A stretch of 64,000 nt of DNA from Pseudomonas nitroreducens (GCF_024170165.1 NZ_JALJXP010000003.1:1-64000); one strand, 5' to 3'; positions 1-8,448 are shown, counted from the stretch's first letter. Notes: generated by a model not told the origin, from the letters alone. A program made the numbers and translations.

Positions 1-110
1 GTCCTATTCTTATTTCTCTTATTCTTTTCTTTTGTTTATTTTGCGGTGTTTTACCCCACCCCCCCCCCCGCCTATACAGCGGCGCGGGCCCCGGGGGGGA
101 GGGGCCCCTT
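1..110. other. Low-complexity window edge, probable assembly-end artefact
   Basis: The first ~50 bases are a pyrimidine-rich, AT-rich tract. An 11-C run (59-69), a 7-G run (93-99) and short G4/C4 runs (101-108) follow. This is unlike the rest of the GC-rich window, and no credible gene lies before 482. From 110 to 481 the sequence returns to normal composition and holds a REP-like inverted repeat and a possible promoter. I read the edge as a poorly assembled contig end, but a real homopolymer-rich spacer cannot be excluded. Confidence 0.5.
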
Positions 111-133
111 GCGCAGAATTTCACTTCAAGCAG

Positions 134-184
134 ACTCCGTCCGCGATGATCTCCGGCGCGCCGCGGACCAATCGCGGACGGAGT
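134..184. repeat. REP-like inverted repeat pair (CGGACGGAGT family)
   Basis: A perfect 14-bp inverted repeat: ACTCCGTCCGCGAT at 134-147 and ATCGCGGACGGAGT at 171-184, followed by CCGCTCCTAC. The trailing GCTCCTAC is shared with the GTAGGAGC-type REP units at 27719 and 39278. Paired inverted REP units between genes are typical of Pseudomonas chromosomes. It lies in non-coding DNA upstream of the DUF2790 gene. Confidence 0.65.
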
Positions 185-318
185 CCGCTCCTACGCATCC
201 TGCAACCCCGCCGCGAATCCGCCAAACCTGCGACAGCCTGCCGCAACACCACCCCTGAAACCCGCGCCACGCCTGGATTATTGCCTCTGAGTACGAAGTC
301 TTGTTGGCGCCTGGATAT

Positions 319-346
319 ATGACTAAGGTCAGGCAAATCCTATTAT
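319..346 (+). promoter_or_regulatory. Possible sigma70 promoter of the DUF2790 gene
   Basis: A good -10 hexamer TATTAT (341-346) is preceded by ATGACT (319-324, four of six matches to TTGACA) with a 16-bp spacer. This would leave a leader of about 130 nt before the start at 482. Inside the leader CGTCAC occurs twice with an 11-bp period (433-438 and 444-449). That spacing suits an OmpR-family regulator, but the assignment is only inference. Confidence 0.35.
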
Positions 347-481
347 TTCCGTGCTGTTACAGCGCGCGCCGCAACACCACCCAAGACCCGTAAATCATTC
401 CCCAACGCTTCCCGATGCAGCCATGAGCTGAACGTCACGGACCCGTCACGTCCGGACTCCGGGAACAAGGCAGGTAAATTC

Positions 482-745
482 ATGAAAGCTGTAGTCATCC
501 TGGCCATGCTGGGCTTCTCTTCGCTCGCCCTGGCCGAGCAGGTGAACGCCGCCGACCAGGCGCCAAGCGCGGCCGTGGAGCAGTACACCTACGACATGAA
601 ACTGGACGTCGCCCACGTCATCTCGACCACCGACGTATCCAACGAATGCGGCATCGTGCCGGCACGCATGACCTACGAAGACACTCAGGGTCAGCGCCAC
701 ACCGTCGAATACCAGGTGTGGGGCAACGGCTGCTCCGGCGGCTAG
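482..745 (+). CDS. Small periplasmic DUF2790-family protein
   Basis: An 87-residue protein with a short signal peptide (hydrophobic stretch 4-17 ending ALA-EQ), so probably periplasmic. The mature part has the Pseudomonas DUF2790 pattern YxYDMKLDVxHVI...GIVPARMTYEDxxG, a small domain of unknown function. Two cysteines (in NECGIVP and NGCSGG) could form a disulfide in the periplasm. A paralogue with the same layout but neither cysteine lies at 31978-32244. The gene stands alone, and the start is supported by the signal peptide immediately after it. Family assignment is from remembered motifs; the function is unknown. Confidence 0.8.
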   Translation: MKAVVILAMLGFSSLALAEQVNAADQAPSAAVEQYTYDMKLDVAHVISTTDVSNECGIVPARMTYEDTQGQRHTVEYQVWGNGCSGG

Positions 746-822
746 GCAATTTGCGCACTCCCGCCGCGGCCCACGCAGCCCCGGCGGGAATGCCTACCCT
801 CTTCTCCTACAGCCTCAGGCTG

Positions 823-2145
823 TCACGGCTGCAAGGCCGCCTTCGCGATATTGCGACTGTGCGCGCCGAAGTGCCGGATCAATTGCAGAATCTGTTCATC
901 CAGCGCCTCATCGTGGCGGAACGGCTCCGGTGAGTTCCCCGCGCTGAAATCCCCCGCCGGCGCCTTCTCGTTATCCAGCCAATGGCCGATCGCCGCATCG
1001 AACGCCGCCGCATGAGCATGGGACTCGCTCGCCACCACCTCGCGCAGGTACTGGGCCGAATACGGTGGATAAGTGCCATCCGTGCTCACATCCGCATAGG
1101 CCGCCAGCAACGGCGACTGCCCGCCCAGGCGCAGCGTCTCGCGCAGCCAGTCCACCTGATAACGCTCCACGCCCGTATGCCGGTCAGCCACGCGCTGGAT
1201 CGCCGCCTGCTTGTCGGCATCGAAACCGGCCATGGACTTGCCCGCCGTCCACAGCATGCTGGCGGTGGTCTCGCCCGGCAGCGGCGTCGAGTGGTAGGGC
1301 TGGGTCATGTCCTGGATGTAGTGCATCGCCCAGCCAAGGAAACGGTAGCCCCAGTACGGATGCCCCTTCTCGAAGGCGAAGCGTGCCAGGCCATAGAACT
1401 GGTAGGCGCGCCACTCCGGCCAGTTGCGCTCCAGGTAGGGCGCACCGGCGTAGATGACCGCGTCTTCGTGATAGAAGCCCATGTGGAAAGGCGCCTGGGA
1501 GCTGAACTCGTAGCGCGGATCGCCGAACGGCTGGGTGCCGAAGCCATAGCGCTGGCCGGCTTCGCCGGGGTTGTCGCTGAACAGGTTGATGTCGTGGCCG
1601 AAGTCCGGCTCGTCGGCGGCGCTGGCCAGCACGTCCAGCGCGGGGATCTTCTCCCCCGCCTGCAACTGCACGAAACGCCACTGGTTCCAGCCGGAAAGAT
1701 TGCGGAACACCAGCACGTCCGACGGCTGCAGGGCTGCATGCTTCTGCAACAAATCGCTCGGCAGCTCACTGCCCGGCGGCGGCTGCACGGCGGTGGCCAG
1801 CTTGATCTCGGGATTCAGGCGCAACGCCATGAGGAAGGCCTTGCGCAGGTCATCGCGGCCGTCTGTGGTCAGACGCAGATCATCCGGGCGCGGCGGGTAC
1901 TGGCGGAAGTGCTCGCGGGCATAGGCCTCCTGCTCGTCCAGCAGCGCCACCAGGCCGGCACGCTGCTGGCTGAGGAAGCTTTCCAGCGGCTCCACCTCGA
2001 CCTCCGACGCCTGGGCGACTGCCGGCAATTGCTGCAGGGCGACGTAGCTGCCCAGGGTGTGATTGGACCAGGCCCAGAGGCTTTGCGGCAGGGCCAGCAG
2101 GCCCGCCAGCAGGCAGGTGGGCAGACAGGTGGAAAGTCGCTTCAT
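823..2145 (-). CDS. Exported zinc-dependent phospholipase C / S1-P1 nuclease-fold protein
   Basis: A 440-residue secreted protein. The signal peptide (1-25) ends SLWA before Trp26, so the mature protein would begin W-S-N-H. In zinc PLCs and S1/P1 nucleases the N-terminal Trp ligates zinc. A second signature, HYIQDMTQPYH (residues 275-285), matches the H-x3-D-x3-QP-x-H zinc motif of that fold, and FHMGFYHED adds further possible ligands. The substrate (phospholipid or nucleic acid) cannot be told from the sequence. The frame stays open to 2259, but ATG 2145 is preferred because it is preceded by GAAGAG and starts the signal peptide. Monocistronic, transcribed away from the MFS gene at 2367. 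Confidence 0.75.
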   Translation of the reverse strand: MKRLSTCLPTCLLAGLLALPQSLWAWSNHTLGSYVALQQLPAVAQASEVEVEPLESFLSQQRAGLVALLDEQEAYAREHFRQYPPRPDDLRLTTDGRDDLRKAFLMALRLNPEIKLATAVQPPPGSELPSDLLQKHAALQPSDVLVFRNLSGWNQWRFVQLQAGEKIPALDVLASAADEPDFGHDINLFSDNPGEAGQRYGFGTQPFGDPRYEFSSQAPFHMGFYHEDAVIYAGAPYLERNWPEWRAYQFYGLARFAFEKGHPYWGYRFLGWAMHYIQDMTQPYHSTPLPGETTASMLWTAGKSMAGFDADKQAAIQRVADRHTGVERYQVDWLRETLRLGGQSPLLAAYADVSTDGTYPPYSAQYLREVVASESHAHAAAFDAAIGHWLDNEKAPAGDFSAGNSPEPFRHDEALDEQILQLIRHFGAHSRNIAKAALQP

Positions 2146-2366
2146 CGGCTCTTCGCTCTTCTTGGACAGTGCAATGCGGAAAATGCCGACGCAGCCTAAC
2201 AATCCAGAGCCACGCCGGCACTGTCGAAGCTTGCCAGCGCGTGTCACCGATAACGCCATCGCTGACCATCATCAATGGCGCGAACCGCCCCAGCCACTAC
2301 ACTTGCCCGGCATGGAAAGGCACCGGTTGCGCGCGCGTGCCGGCCACTCGAAATAAGGGCGTCCCC

Positions 2367-4031
2367 ATGCTGCAGTCCGTTTCACCCAAGCAAGACCTTC
2401 CCCTCAAGCCCGATCCAGCCGAACCCCGCAGCGGCGTCCTCGCCCCCTTCAGCATCGCCGCGTTCCGCATCATCTGGATCTGCAACCTGTTCGCCAACCT
2501 GGGTACCTGGGCGCAATCGGTCGCCGCCGCCTGGGTGGTCACCGAGGCCCACGCCAGCCCGTTGATGGTGGCGATGATCCAGGTCGCCTCGGCGTTGCCG
2601 CTGGTCCTGCTGTCAATCATGTCCGGCGTGCTGGCCGACAACCACGACCGCCGCAAGATCATGCTGGTGGGCCTGACGGTGGAGCTCTCCGGCGCCGCGC
2701 TGGTGACGGTGCTGGCGTTCATGGGGTACCTCGACCCATTGATGCTGATCGTGTCCATCCTCTGGCTGTCGCTGGGCAGCTCGATCACCATCCCCGCCTG
2801 GCAAGCCGCGGTGAACGAGCAGGTGCCGCCGCGCATGCTCGGCGATGCGGTGCTGCTCAACAGCGTCAACTACAACGTCGCCCGCGCCGTCGGCCCGGCC
2901 ATCGGCGGCCTGCTGCTGTCGGCCACCGGGGCTTCCTGGGTGTTCCTGTTCAACTGCCTCTGCTACGCCGCGCTGATCTGGGCGATCTGGCAATGGCGCC
3001 GCGACGTGCCCAAGCGCACCCTGCCGCCGGAACACATCTTCGAAGGCGTGATCGCCGCCCTGCGCTTCACCCAGTACTCCAGCGTCACCCGCCTGGTGAT
3101 GCTGCGTTCAGCGGTGTTCGGCCTCTCCGCCAGCGCCGTGTGGGCGCTGTTGCCACTGCTGGCGCACCGCAACCCGGACGGCAGCGCCTCGGTATACGGC
3201 TACATGCTCGGCGCGCTGGGTCTGGGGGCGATCGTCGCCAGCACCATGGTGAGCAAGGCGCGGCAGTGGCTGGGCAGCAGCCGGCTGATCAGCTTCGCCG
3301 CTGCCACGCTTGCCGTGGTCATGCTCATCCTCGGCTGGGTCGACAACCTCTGGGTGATCTTCCCCGCGCTGGTACTGGGCGGCGCCTGCTGGATCGCCGC
3401 GGTGGCCACCTACAACTCCGCCGTACAGATCCTCGTGCCCGACTGGGTCAAGGCCCGCGCCCTGGCGCTGTACCAGACCGCGATCTACGGCGGCCTGGCA
3501 GCCGGCTCCTTCCTCTGGGGGCATTTCGCCGAAACCATGGGGGTGCAGGGCGCGCTGATTGCCGCCGGTTGCCTGCTGCTGGTTTCGGTGGCGCTGCTCT
3601 ACAACTCCCGGCTGCCGGAGCTGGATTCGACCAGCATCGCCCGCGCACCGGGCGGCATGCCCGGGCAGCCGACCTTCGTGTTCAACCCCGAGCGCGGCTC
3701 GGTGCTGGTCTCCATCGAGTACCGGATCCCCGCCGAGCGCACCCGTGACTTCGTCCGCTCCGCCAAACCGCTACGCCGCCTGCGCCTGCGCAACGGCGCG
3801 GAACGCTGGGCGCTGTACCGGGATGTGAGCAACCCGGAGGTCTGGCAGGAACTGTTCCTGGTGGACAACTGGATCGGCCACCTGCGCATGCTCGACCGCC
3901 TCACCCTGGAGGACAAGACCATCATCGACAACGTCACCAGCCTGCATGTGGGTGACGCCCCGCCGGTGATCCGTCACGGCGTGAGCTACGAATCAGGCAG
4001 CTACGAGGCGCCGCCGGAGACCCTCGGCTAG
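2367..4031 (+). CDS. MFS_3-family exporter with C-terminal soluble domain
   Basis: A 554-residue inner-membrane transporter. Residues ~25-420 form about 12 hydrophobic segments of the major facilitator fold (PF05977-like, the EntS/transmembrane effector group), with the cytoplasmic loop ADNHDRRKIM after the second helix. The last ~110 residues are soluble (GSVLVSIEYRIPAERTRDFV...) and resemble the ferredoxin-like antibiotic-biosynthesis-monooxygenase-type tail usual in this family. ATG 2367 is chosen because it follows AATAAGGG and gives the normal family start; the open frame further upstream has no membrane character. The substrate is unknown. It converges on the DEAD helicase, with a shared terminator between them. 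Confidence 0.8.
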   Translation: MLQSVSPKQDLPLKPDPAEPRSGVLAPFSIAAFRIIWICNLFANLGTWAQSVAAAWVVTEAHASPLMVAMIQVASALPLVLLSIMSGVLADNHDRRKIMLVGLTVELSGAALVTVLAFMGYLDPLMLIVSILWLSLGSSITIPAWQAAVNEQVPPRMLGDAVLLNSVNYNVARAVGPAIGGLLLSATGASWVFLFNCLCYAALIWAIWQWRRDVPKRTLPPEHIFEGVIAALRFTQYSSVTRLVMLRSAVFGLSASAVWALLPLLAHRNPDGSASVYGYMLGALGLGAIVASTMVSKARQWLGSSRLISFAAATLAVVMLILGWVDNLWVIFPALVLGGACWIAAVATYNSAVQILVPDWVKARALALYQTAIYGGLAAGSFLWGHFAETMGVQGALIAAGCLLLVSVALLYNSRLPELDSTSIARAPGGMPGQPTFVFNPERGSVLVSIEYRIPAERTRDFVRSAKPLRRLRLRNGAERWALYRDVSNPEVWQELFLVDNWIGHLRMLDRLTLEDKTIIDNVTSLHVGDAPPVIRHGVSYESGSYEAPPETLG

Positions 4032-4045
4032 CGGCGCACAAACAA

Positions 4046-4073
4046 AAACGCCTCCCGGTGAGGGGAGGCGTTT
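4046..4073. terminator. Bidirectional rho-independent terminator
   Basis: An 11-bp stem AAACGCCTCCC (4046-4056) / GGGAGGCGTTT (4063-4073) with a 6-nt loop, A/T-flanked on both sides. It lies between the convergent MFS gene and DEAD-box helicase gene and can serve both. Confidence 0.85.
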
Positions 4074-4089
4074 CAGAGGAGACGAAGGC

Positions 4090-5412
4090 TTATTCCGCCG
4101 CCGGCTTCTTGCGCTTGAGCGGCGCCAGGCCATCCTGGCTCACGACCTTCGACGGACCTGCCTTGCGCTTGGCAGCGGGTTTCTTCTTCGCCGCCGCCTT
4201 GCCACCGGCCTTCTTCGCATCGTCCTTTTTCTTCTTGGTGCCGGCCGCCTTGCCGGAAGCCTTGACCTTCTTCGGCCCCTTGTAAGTGGCCTTCAGCTCG
4301 TTGATGACCCGCAGCTCGAAGCGCAGCTTGAGGTAGCGCTCGATGCTCGACATCAGGTTCCAGTCGCCATGGCCCACCAGCGAGATCGCCGCACCCGCGG
4401 CGCCTGCACGACCGGTACGGCCGATGCGGTGCACGTACTCGTCGCCGCGACGCGGGATGTCGAAGTTGATCACCAGGTCCAGGCCGTCGACGTCCAGGCC
4501 GCGTGCGGCCACGTCGGTGGCGACGAGGATCTTCACCGCCCCCTGCTTCAGGCGCTCGATGGCCAGCTTGCGGTCCTTCTGGTCCTTCTCGCCATGCAGC
4601 ACGAAGACCTTGTGGCCGGCAGCGATCAGGCGGCCGGTCAGACGGTCGGCGGCGACGCGGGTGTTGGTGAAGACGATGGCCTTCTCGTAGGTCTCGTTGG
4701 CCAGCAGCCACTGCAGCAGCTGTTCCTTGTGGCCAACGTGGTCGGTCAGGATCACCTGCTGGCTGACATCCTCGTTCAGCTCGCTGACGCGGTTGAGCTG
4801 CAGGACCTCAGGCTCGCGCAGAACCTTCTCGACCATCTCGTGCAGGCCGCTGCCGCTGGTGGCGGAGAACAGCAGGGTCTGGCGCTCGGTCGGGCACTGC
4901 GCGGCGAGCTTGAGCACGTCCTCGGAGAAGCCCATGTCGAGCATGCGGTCGGCTTCGTCGAGGATCAGCACTTCGACGTCGCCCAGCGGCAGGTTGCCGG
5001 CGTTGAACTGCTCGTTCAGGCGACCCGGGGTGCCGATGATGATCTCCGGGTTCTTGCGCAGACGCGCACCCTGCACCTTGAAGTCCTCGCCGCCGGTGAT
5101 GAGGCAGGCCTTGATGTAGGTGAACTGGGCGAAGCGCTCGACTTCCTTGAGGGTCTGCTGGGCCAGCTCGCGGGTCGGCAGCAGGATCAGCGCGCGGGCG
5201 CCGCTCTTGGGCTTCTCCTCGGCGAGCAGGCGGTTGAGCAGCGGCAGCAGGAAGGCGGCGGTCTTGCCACTGCCGGTCTGCGCCGTCACCCGCAGGTCGC
5301 GCCCCTCCAGGGCCTTCGGAATGGCCGCGGCCTGGACCGGGGTCGGCTCGGTGAAGGACAACGAATCGAGCGCCTTGAGCAGGCGTTCGTGGAGGGCGAA
5401 TTGGGAGAACAA
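4090..5412 (-). CDS. DEAD-box ATP-dependent RNA helicase (RhlE/SrmB type)
   Basis: A 440-residue RNA helicase with a complete RecA1/RecA2 core: Q motif (FTEPTPVQ), Walker A AQTGSGKT, PTRELAQQ, TPGRL, DEAD, SAT, then ARGLDVDGLDLVINFDIP and HRIGRTGRAG. The ~65-residue C-tail is Lys/Ala-rich and probably binds RNA non-specifically. Start: the frame has an ATG at 5451, but the likely start is TTG 5412. GAGG sits six bases upstream of it, and translation then begins MFSQFALHERLLKAL, the usual N-terminus of these proteins. Likely roles are ribosome assembly or RNA turnover; the exact paralogue is not settled. Confidence 0.9.
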   Translation of the reverse strand: MFSQFALHERLLKALDSLSFTEPTPVQAAAIPKALEGRDLRVTAQTGSGKTAAFLLPLLNRLLAEEKPKSGARALILLPTRELAQQTLKEVERFAQFTYIKACLITGGEDFKVQGARLRKNPEIIIGTPGRLNEQFNAGNLPLGDVEVLILDEADRMLDMGFSEDVLKLAAQCPTERQTLLFSATSGSGLHEMVEKVLREPEVLQLNRVSELNEDVSQQVILTDHVGHKEQLLQWLLANETYEKAIVFTNTRVAADRLTGRLIAAGHKVFVLHGEKDQKDRKLAIERLKQGAVKILVATDVAARGLDVDGLDLVINFDIPRRGDEYVHRIGRTGRAGAAGAAISLVGHGDWNLMSSIERYLKLRFELRVINELKATYKGPKKVKASGKAAGTKKKKDDAKKAGGKAAAKKKPAAKRKAGPSKVVSQDGLAPLKRKKPAAE

Positions 5413-5598
5413 GGCAGACCTCGATATCACGTAAAGACCAAATAGCTGCATAGCTTAATGTTTGCCGAGCCGGCGCGCTGGAAATATTGCCGCCAACCGC
5501 GGCGCACACCCCGCCGCGTCAATAACCCGACAAACGTAGCGGCGGCGGACCAAAGGCGATGCCATGCTCTGATGGGCCTGACAAAAAGGAGAATACAG

Positions 5599-6144
5599 GT
5601 GCCATCGACTCTCATTTATTACGTGTCAGCCAGCCTCGACGGCTACATCGCCCGCCCCGACGGCAGCGTCGACTGGCTCGAAGGCTACGGCAGCGAAGCC
5701 GACGACCATGGTTACAACGCCTTCTATGCCGGCATCGACGGGCTGCTCATGGGCCGCGCCACCTACCTGTTCTGCCTGAAGCAAGAACAGTGGCCCTATC
5801 CGGACAAGCCTGCGCTGGTGATGACCCGCTCCAACCACCTGTCCAAGGCCGCACCGCAAGTCGAGCTGGAGCACTACGCGCCGGTCGACGCGATCGCCTC
5901 GCTGGAAGCACGCGGCTGCGAGCGCATCTGGCTGGTGGGCGGCGGCAGCCTGGCGGGCAATTTCCTCGCCGGAGGCTTGCTCGACGAAGTGATCGTCAGC
6001 ATTATTCCGCACCTGCTCGGCGCCGGCATTCCCCTGTTCAGCATCGGCCTCGAGCAACGCCTGCAGCTGCTGGAGCAGCGCAGCTTCCCCAGCGGCATCG
6101 TGCAGATGCGCTACCAGGTTCTCAAGGAAACGCCCTCGCCATGA
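5599..6144 (+). CDS. Dihydrofolate reductase-family (RibD C-terminal-like) protein
   Basis: A 181-residue single-domain protein of the RibD_C / dihydrofolate reductase-like superfamily. Seen are the N-terminal strand IYYVSASLDGYIARPDGSVDWLE, a central GRATYLF segment, the nucleotide-binding loop WLVGGGSLAGNFLAGGLLDE and the closing strand RLQLLEQRSF. It presumably reduces a small substrate with NAD(P)H; the physiological substrate is unknown. The start is GTG 5599, seven bases after AAAAAGGAGA. Its stop overlaps the following Nudix gene by four bases (ATGA), so the two form a coupled operon. Confidence 0.8.
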   Translation: MPSTLIYYVSASLDGYIARPDGSVDWLEGYGSEADDHGYNAFYAGIDGLLMGRATYLFCLKQEQWPYPDKPALVMTRSNHLSKAAPQVELEHYAPVDAIASLEARGCERIWLVGGGSLAGNFLAGGLLDEVIVSIIPHLLGAGIPLFSIGLEQRLQLLEQRSFPSGIVQMRYQVLKETPSP

Positions 6145-6545
6145 CCGCCACCATTCGTATCGCTGCCGCCTGCCTGCTGGATGAAGCCGGACGCCTGCTG
6201 CTGGTACGCAAGCGTGGCACCCAGGCCTTCATGCTGCCCGGCGGCAAGCACGAGCCCGGCGAAACATCGGTCCAGGCCCTGCTGCGTGAACTGGGCGAAG
6301 AGCTCGACCTGCACCTGACAACTTCCGCGCTGACCCCGCTCGGCCACTTCCAGGCCAAGGCGGCCAACGAGCCGGACATGCGCGTGGACGCGCAGGTCTA
6401 CGTCGCCGCCCTGCCCCACACCGTCCAGCCCGCCGCCGAGCTGGAAGAACTGGCCTGGCTGGACCCTGCCGGCGACTACCCGCACAACCTCGCCCCGCTG
6501 CTGCGCGAGCAGGTTCTTCCCGCTCTGCTGGCCCATCTGGGCTGA
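6141..6545 (+). CDS. Nudix hydrolase (MutT-like)
   Basis: A 134-residue single-domain Nudix pyrophosphohydrolase. The Nudix box is visible as GGKHEPGETSVQALLRELGEELDL (residues ~34-57), matching Gx5Ex7REUxEExGU with the RELGEE metal ligands intact. The N-terminal strand IRIAAACLLDEAGRLLLVRKRG is typical. It starts inside the stop codon of the reductase-like gene (ATGA overlap), implying translational coupling. It probably hydrolyses an NDP-X metabolite; the substrate cannot be inferred. Confidence 0.85.
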   Translation: MTATIRIAAACLLDEAGRLLLVRKRGTQAFMLPGGKHEPGETSVQALLRELGEELDLHLTTSALTPLGHFQAKAANEPDMRVDAQVYVAALPHTVQPAAELEELAWLDPAGDYPHNLAPLLREQVLPALLAHLG

Positions 6546-6888
6546 TTCGTTCGGCTCAAATACCTGCATTTCGTCGGGTTTTTCCTTAAGAAGCCTTAAG
6601 CGACTGGCTTCTGGCTAGTACTCCGTCAGTTTTCCGCCGTCAGGCCGAGAGCCCCGCTGTATAGGGCTTCCGGCTATAAGGTCAGGCCATGACTGATGCG
6701 TCGGAGCACATGTCACGCCGCGTCCTACAAGTCACAAGGGAAAAGTCAGAATCGACAGACGGTACGAACTGTCATGAAAAGTCGTTCAGAATGCGTGGAA
6801 TTTTTGAGCGGACCAAGGGAAACCACGCCGACAACCATGGCGATCCAGCGGAGTCTGGGCGATATCAACCAGCAAGAAGACATGCCGA
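6546..6888. other. 343-bp intergenic region upstream of the NlpC/P60 gene
   Basis: No convincing gene. The short open frames here lack ribosome sites and recognisable products. Two GTCAGGCC direct repeats lie 42 bp apart (6639-6646 and 6681-6688), with the small inverted repeat TATAG/CTATA (6660-6678) between them. Together they could mark the promoter/operator of the peptidase gene downstream, but no clear -35/-10 pair was found. The leader is long (over 200 nt) if transcription starts near the CTATAAG element. Confidence 0.4.
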
Positions 6889-7497
6889 ATGCGAAGTACC
6901 CTTTTGACATGCCTTTCCATAGGCTTGGCGACTTTCTTGGTCGCCACCGAGGCTACCGCCTCCTACAAGATCACGCGCACCTATCAACCCGCCCCGGTTG
7001 ACCTCCGCGTCCCGGTCCAGGGCAGCGCCCTGCTGACCTTCAACGCCAAGCAGCCGGTCCAGCAGACCAAGAGCGAGGCGCACCAGGTTACCCAGCGTGC
7101 CTACAGCATGATCGGTACGCCTTACCGCTGGGGCGGCACGTCGCCCAAGCGCGGCTTCGATTGCAGCGGCCTGGTGAACTACGTGTTCCAGAACGTCGAC
7201 GAAGTCGACCTGCCGCGTACCGCGCAGCAGATGTTCAGCATGCGCGGCAACTCGAAAGTGGCGCGTGATGACCTGCAGCCCGGCGACCTGGTGTTCTTCC
7301 GCATCCACAACCGCCGCAATGTCGACCACGTGGGCATTTACGTCGGCGACAACCAGTTCGTCCACGCGCCGCGCCGTGGCCAGAAGGTCCGCGTCTCCGA
7401 CCTGGGTGGCGACTACTGGAAGAAGCACTACACCGCTGCCCGCCGCATCCTGCCGGAAACCCTGGCCAAGGCCGACGTCGGCGGTCGCTTCGACTGA
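6889..7497 (+). CDS. NlpC/P60-family cell-wall peptidase
   Basis: A 202-residue exported protein. The signal peptide is 1-24 (hydrophobic LLTCLSIGLATFLVATEATA). After a ~40-residue linker comes an NlpC/P60 domain (residues ~65-190) with the catalytic Cys92 in FDCSGLV, His147 in DHVGIYVG and the third polar residue His159 in FVHAPR. Relatives such as MepS/Spr and NlpC cleave peptide stems or cross-bridges of murein. There is no lipobox Cys at the cleavage site, so it is probably soluble periplasmic. Monocistronic, followed by a terminator-like hairpin. Confidence 0.85.
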   Translation: MRSTLLTCLSIGLATFLVATEATASYKITRTYQPAPVDLRVPVQGSALLTFNAKQPVQQTKSEAHQVTQRAYSMIGTPYRWGGTSPKRGFDCSGLVNYVFQNVDEVDLPRTAQQMFSMRGNSKVARDDLQPGDLVFFRIHNRRNVDHVGIYVGDNQFVHAPRRGQKVRVSDLGGDYWKKHYTAARRILPETLAKADVGGRFD

Positions 7498-7502
7498 CGT
7501 CG

Positions 7503-7529
7503 AGCGCTCTCCCCTGGCGGGAGAGCGCT
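7503..7529. terminator. Terminator-like hairpin after the NlpC/P60 gene
   Basis: A perfect 11-bp stem AGCGCTCTCCC (7503-7513) / GGGAGAGCGCT (7519-7529) with a 5-nt loop. It lies between convergent genes, so it may act in both directions. The T-tract is poor on both strands, so efficiency is uncertain. Confidence 0.6.
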
Positions 7530-7551
7530 TGTCCCGCTCCTCTCCCTTCGC

Positions 7552-8448
7552 TTACAGGCCGCGACGCGCCTGTCGGCGCAGCAGTCGCGCGCTATCCCAA
7601 CCGGTCAGCAACACGGCGATCCAGATCGGCCCGTAGGTCCAGATCTGCGCCGGGCTGAACGCCTCGCCCAGGAACAGCACGGCGATGGCGAACAGCAGCA
7701 CCGGCTCGACGTAACTCAGAATCCCGAACAGCCCCATGGGCAGCAGCCGGCTGGCGGCCATCATCGCGCCGAACGCCAGCGCACTGATCAGCCCCAGGAT
7801 CGGCAGCAACGCCCACAGGCGCGGCACCTCCTCCAGCACCTTGCCGCAATCGGTTATCCACAGGGTCGCCAGGGCGAACGGCAGCAGCACGATCATCTCG
7901 AAGACGAAGCCCGACAGCGAATCCACCGCCATCTTGCGGCGCAGCATGAAGTACGGCGGATAGCCCAGCGCCGTGATCAGGGTGAACCAGGAGAATGCTC
8001 GGGTCAGCCACAGCTCGTGCAGCACGCCTGCCAGCGCAAAGGCCACGGCGATGCCCTGCAGCGTGGTCAGGCGCTCGCCGTAGAACACCCGGCCGCAAAG
8101 CACCATGGTCAGTGGCAGCAGGAAGTAGCCCAGCGACAGCTCGAGCGTGCGCCCGACCATGGGTGCCCAGATGAACACGCCCCACTGGATCAGCATCATC
8201 GCCGCCGTCAGCGGGAAGCACGCCAGCAACCACGGCTCACGCAACAGGCGCCGGCCCGCGTCGCGCAGCACGCCGCCCTGACGGGTGAACAGCACCAGCA
8301 GCAGAACCATGGGAATCGACCAGACCACCCGGTGCGCAATCACCTGGATGCTGGTCAGCGGCTCCAGCGAGTGGATGTATCCCGGCAGGGTCACGAACAG
8401 CACGGAAGACGCCAGGGACAGCGCTACGCCACGCCCGGAGATGTTCAT
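7552..8448 (-). CDS. rarD: RarD-type EamA permease
   Basis: A 298-residue integral membrane protein with about ten hydrophobic segments in two EamA halves. It carries the RarD-like features IHSLEPLTSIQVIAHRVVWSIP near the N-terminus and WGVFIWAP...ELSLGYFLLPL in the first repeat. RarD proteins belong to the drug/metabolite transporter superfamily; chloramphenicol sensitivity gave the name, but natural substrates are unknown. The start codon lies within the stop of the upstream permease gene (ATGA overlap at 8445-8448), so two DMT permeases are co-translated. Confidence 0.85.
   Translation of the reverse strand: MNISGRGVALSLASSVLFVTLPGYIHSLEPLTSIQVIAHRVVWSIPMVLLLVLFTRQGGVLRDAGRRLLREPWLLACFPLTAAMMLIQWGVFIWAPMVGRTLELSLGYFLLPLTMVLCGRVFYGERLTTLQGIAVAFALAGVLHELWLTRAFSWFTLITALGYPPYFMLRRKMAVDSLSGFVFEMIVLLPFALATLWITDCGKVLEEVPRLWALLPILGLISALAFGAMMAASRLLPMGLFGILSYVEPVLLFAIAVLFLGEAFSPAQIWTYGPIWIAVLLTGWDSARLLRRQARRGL

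Noticed and set aside
6689-7001. Small open frames upstream of the NlpC/P60 gene
   Set aside because: No ribosome site, no signal of coding beyond the open frame, and one overlaps the real gene's start in another frame.
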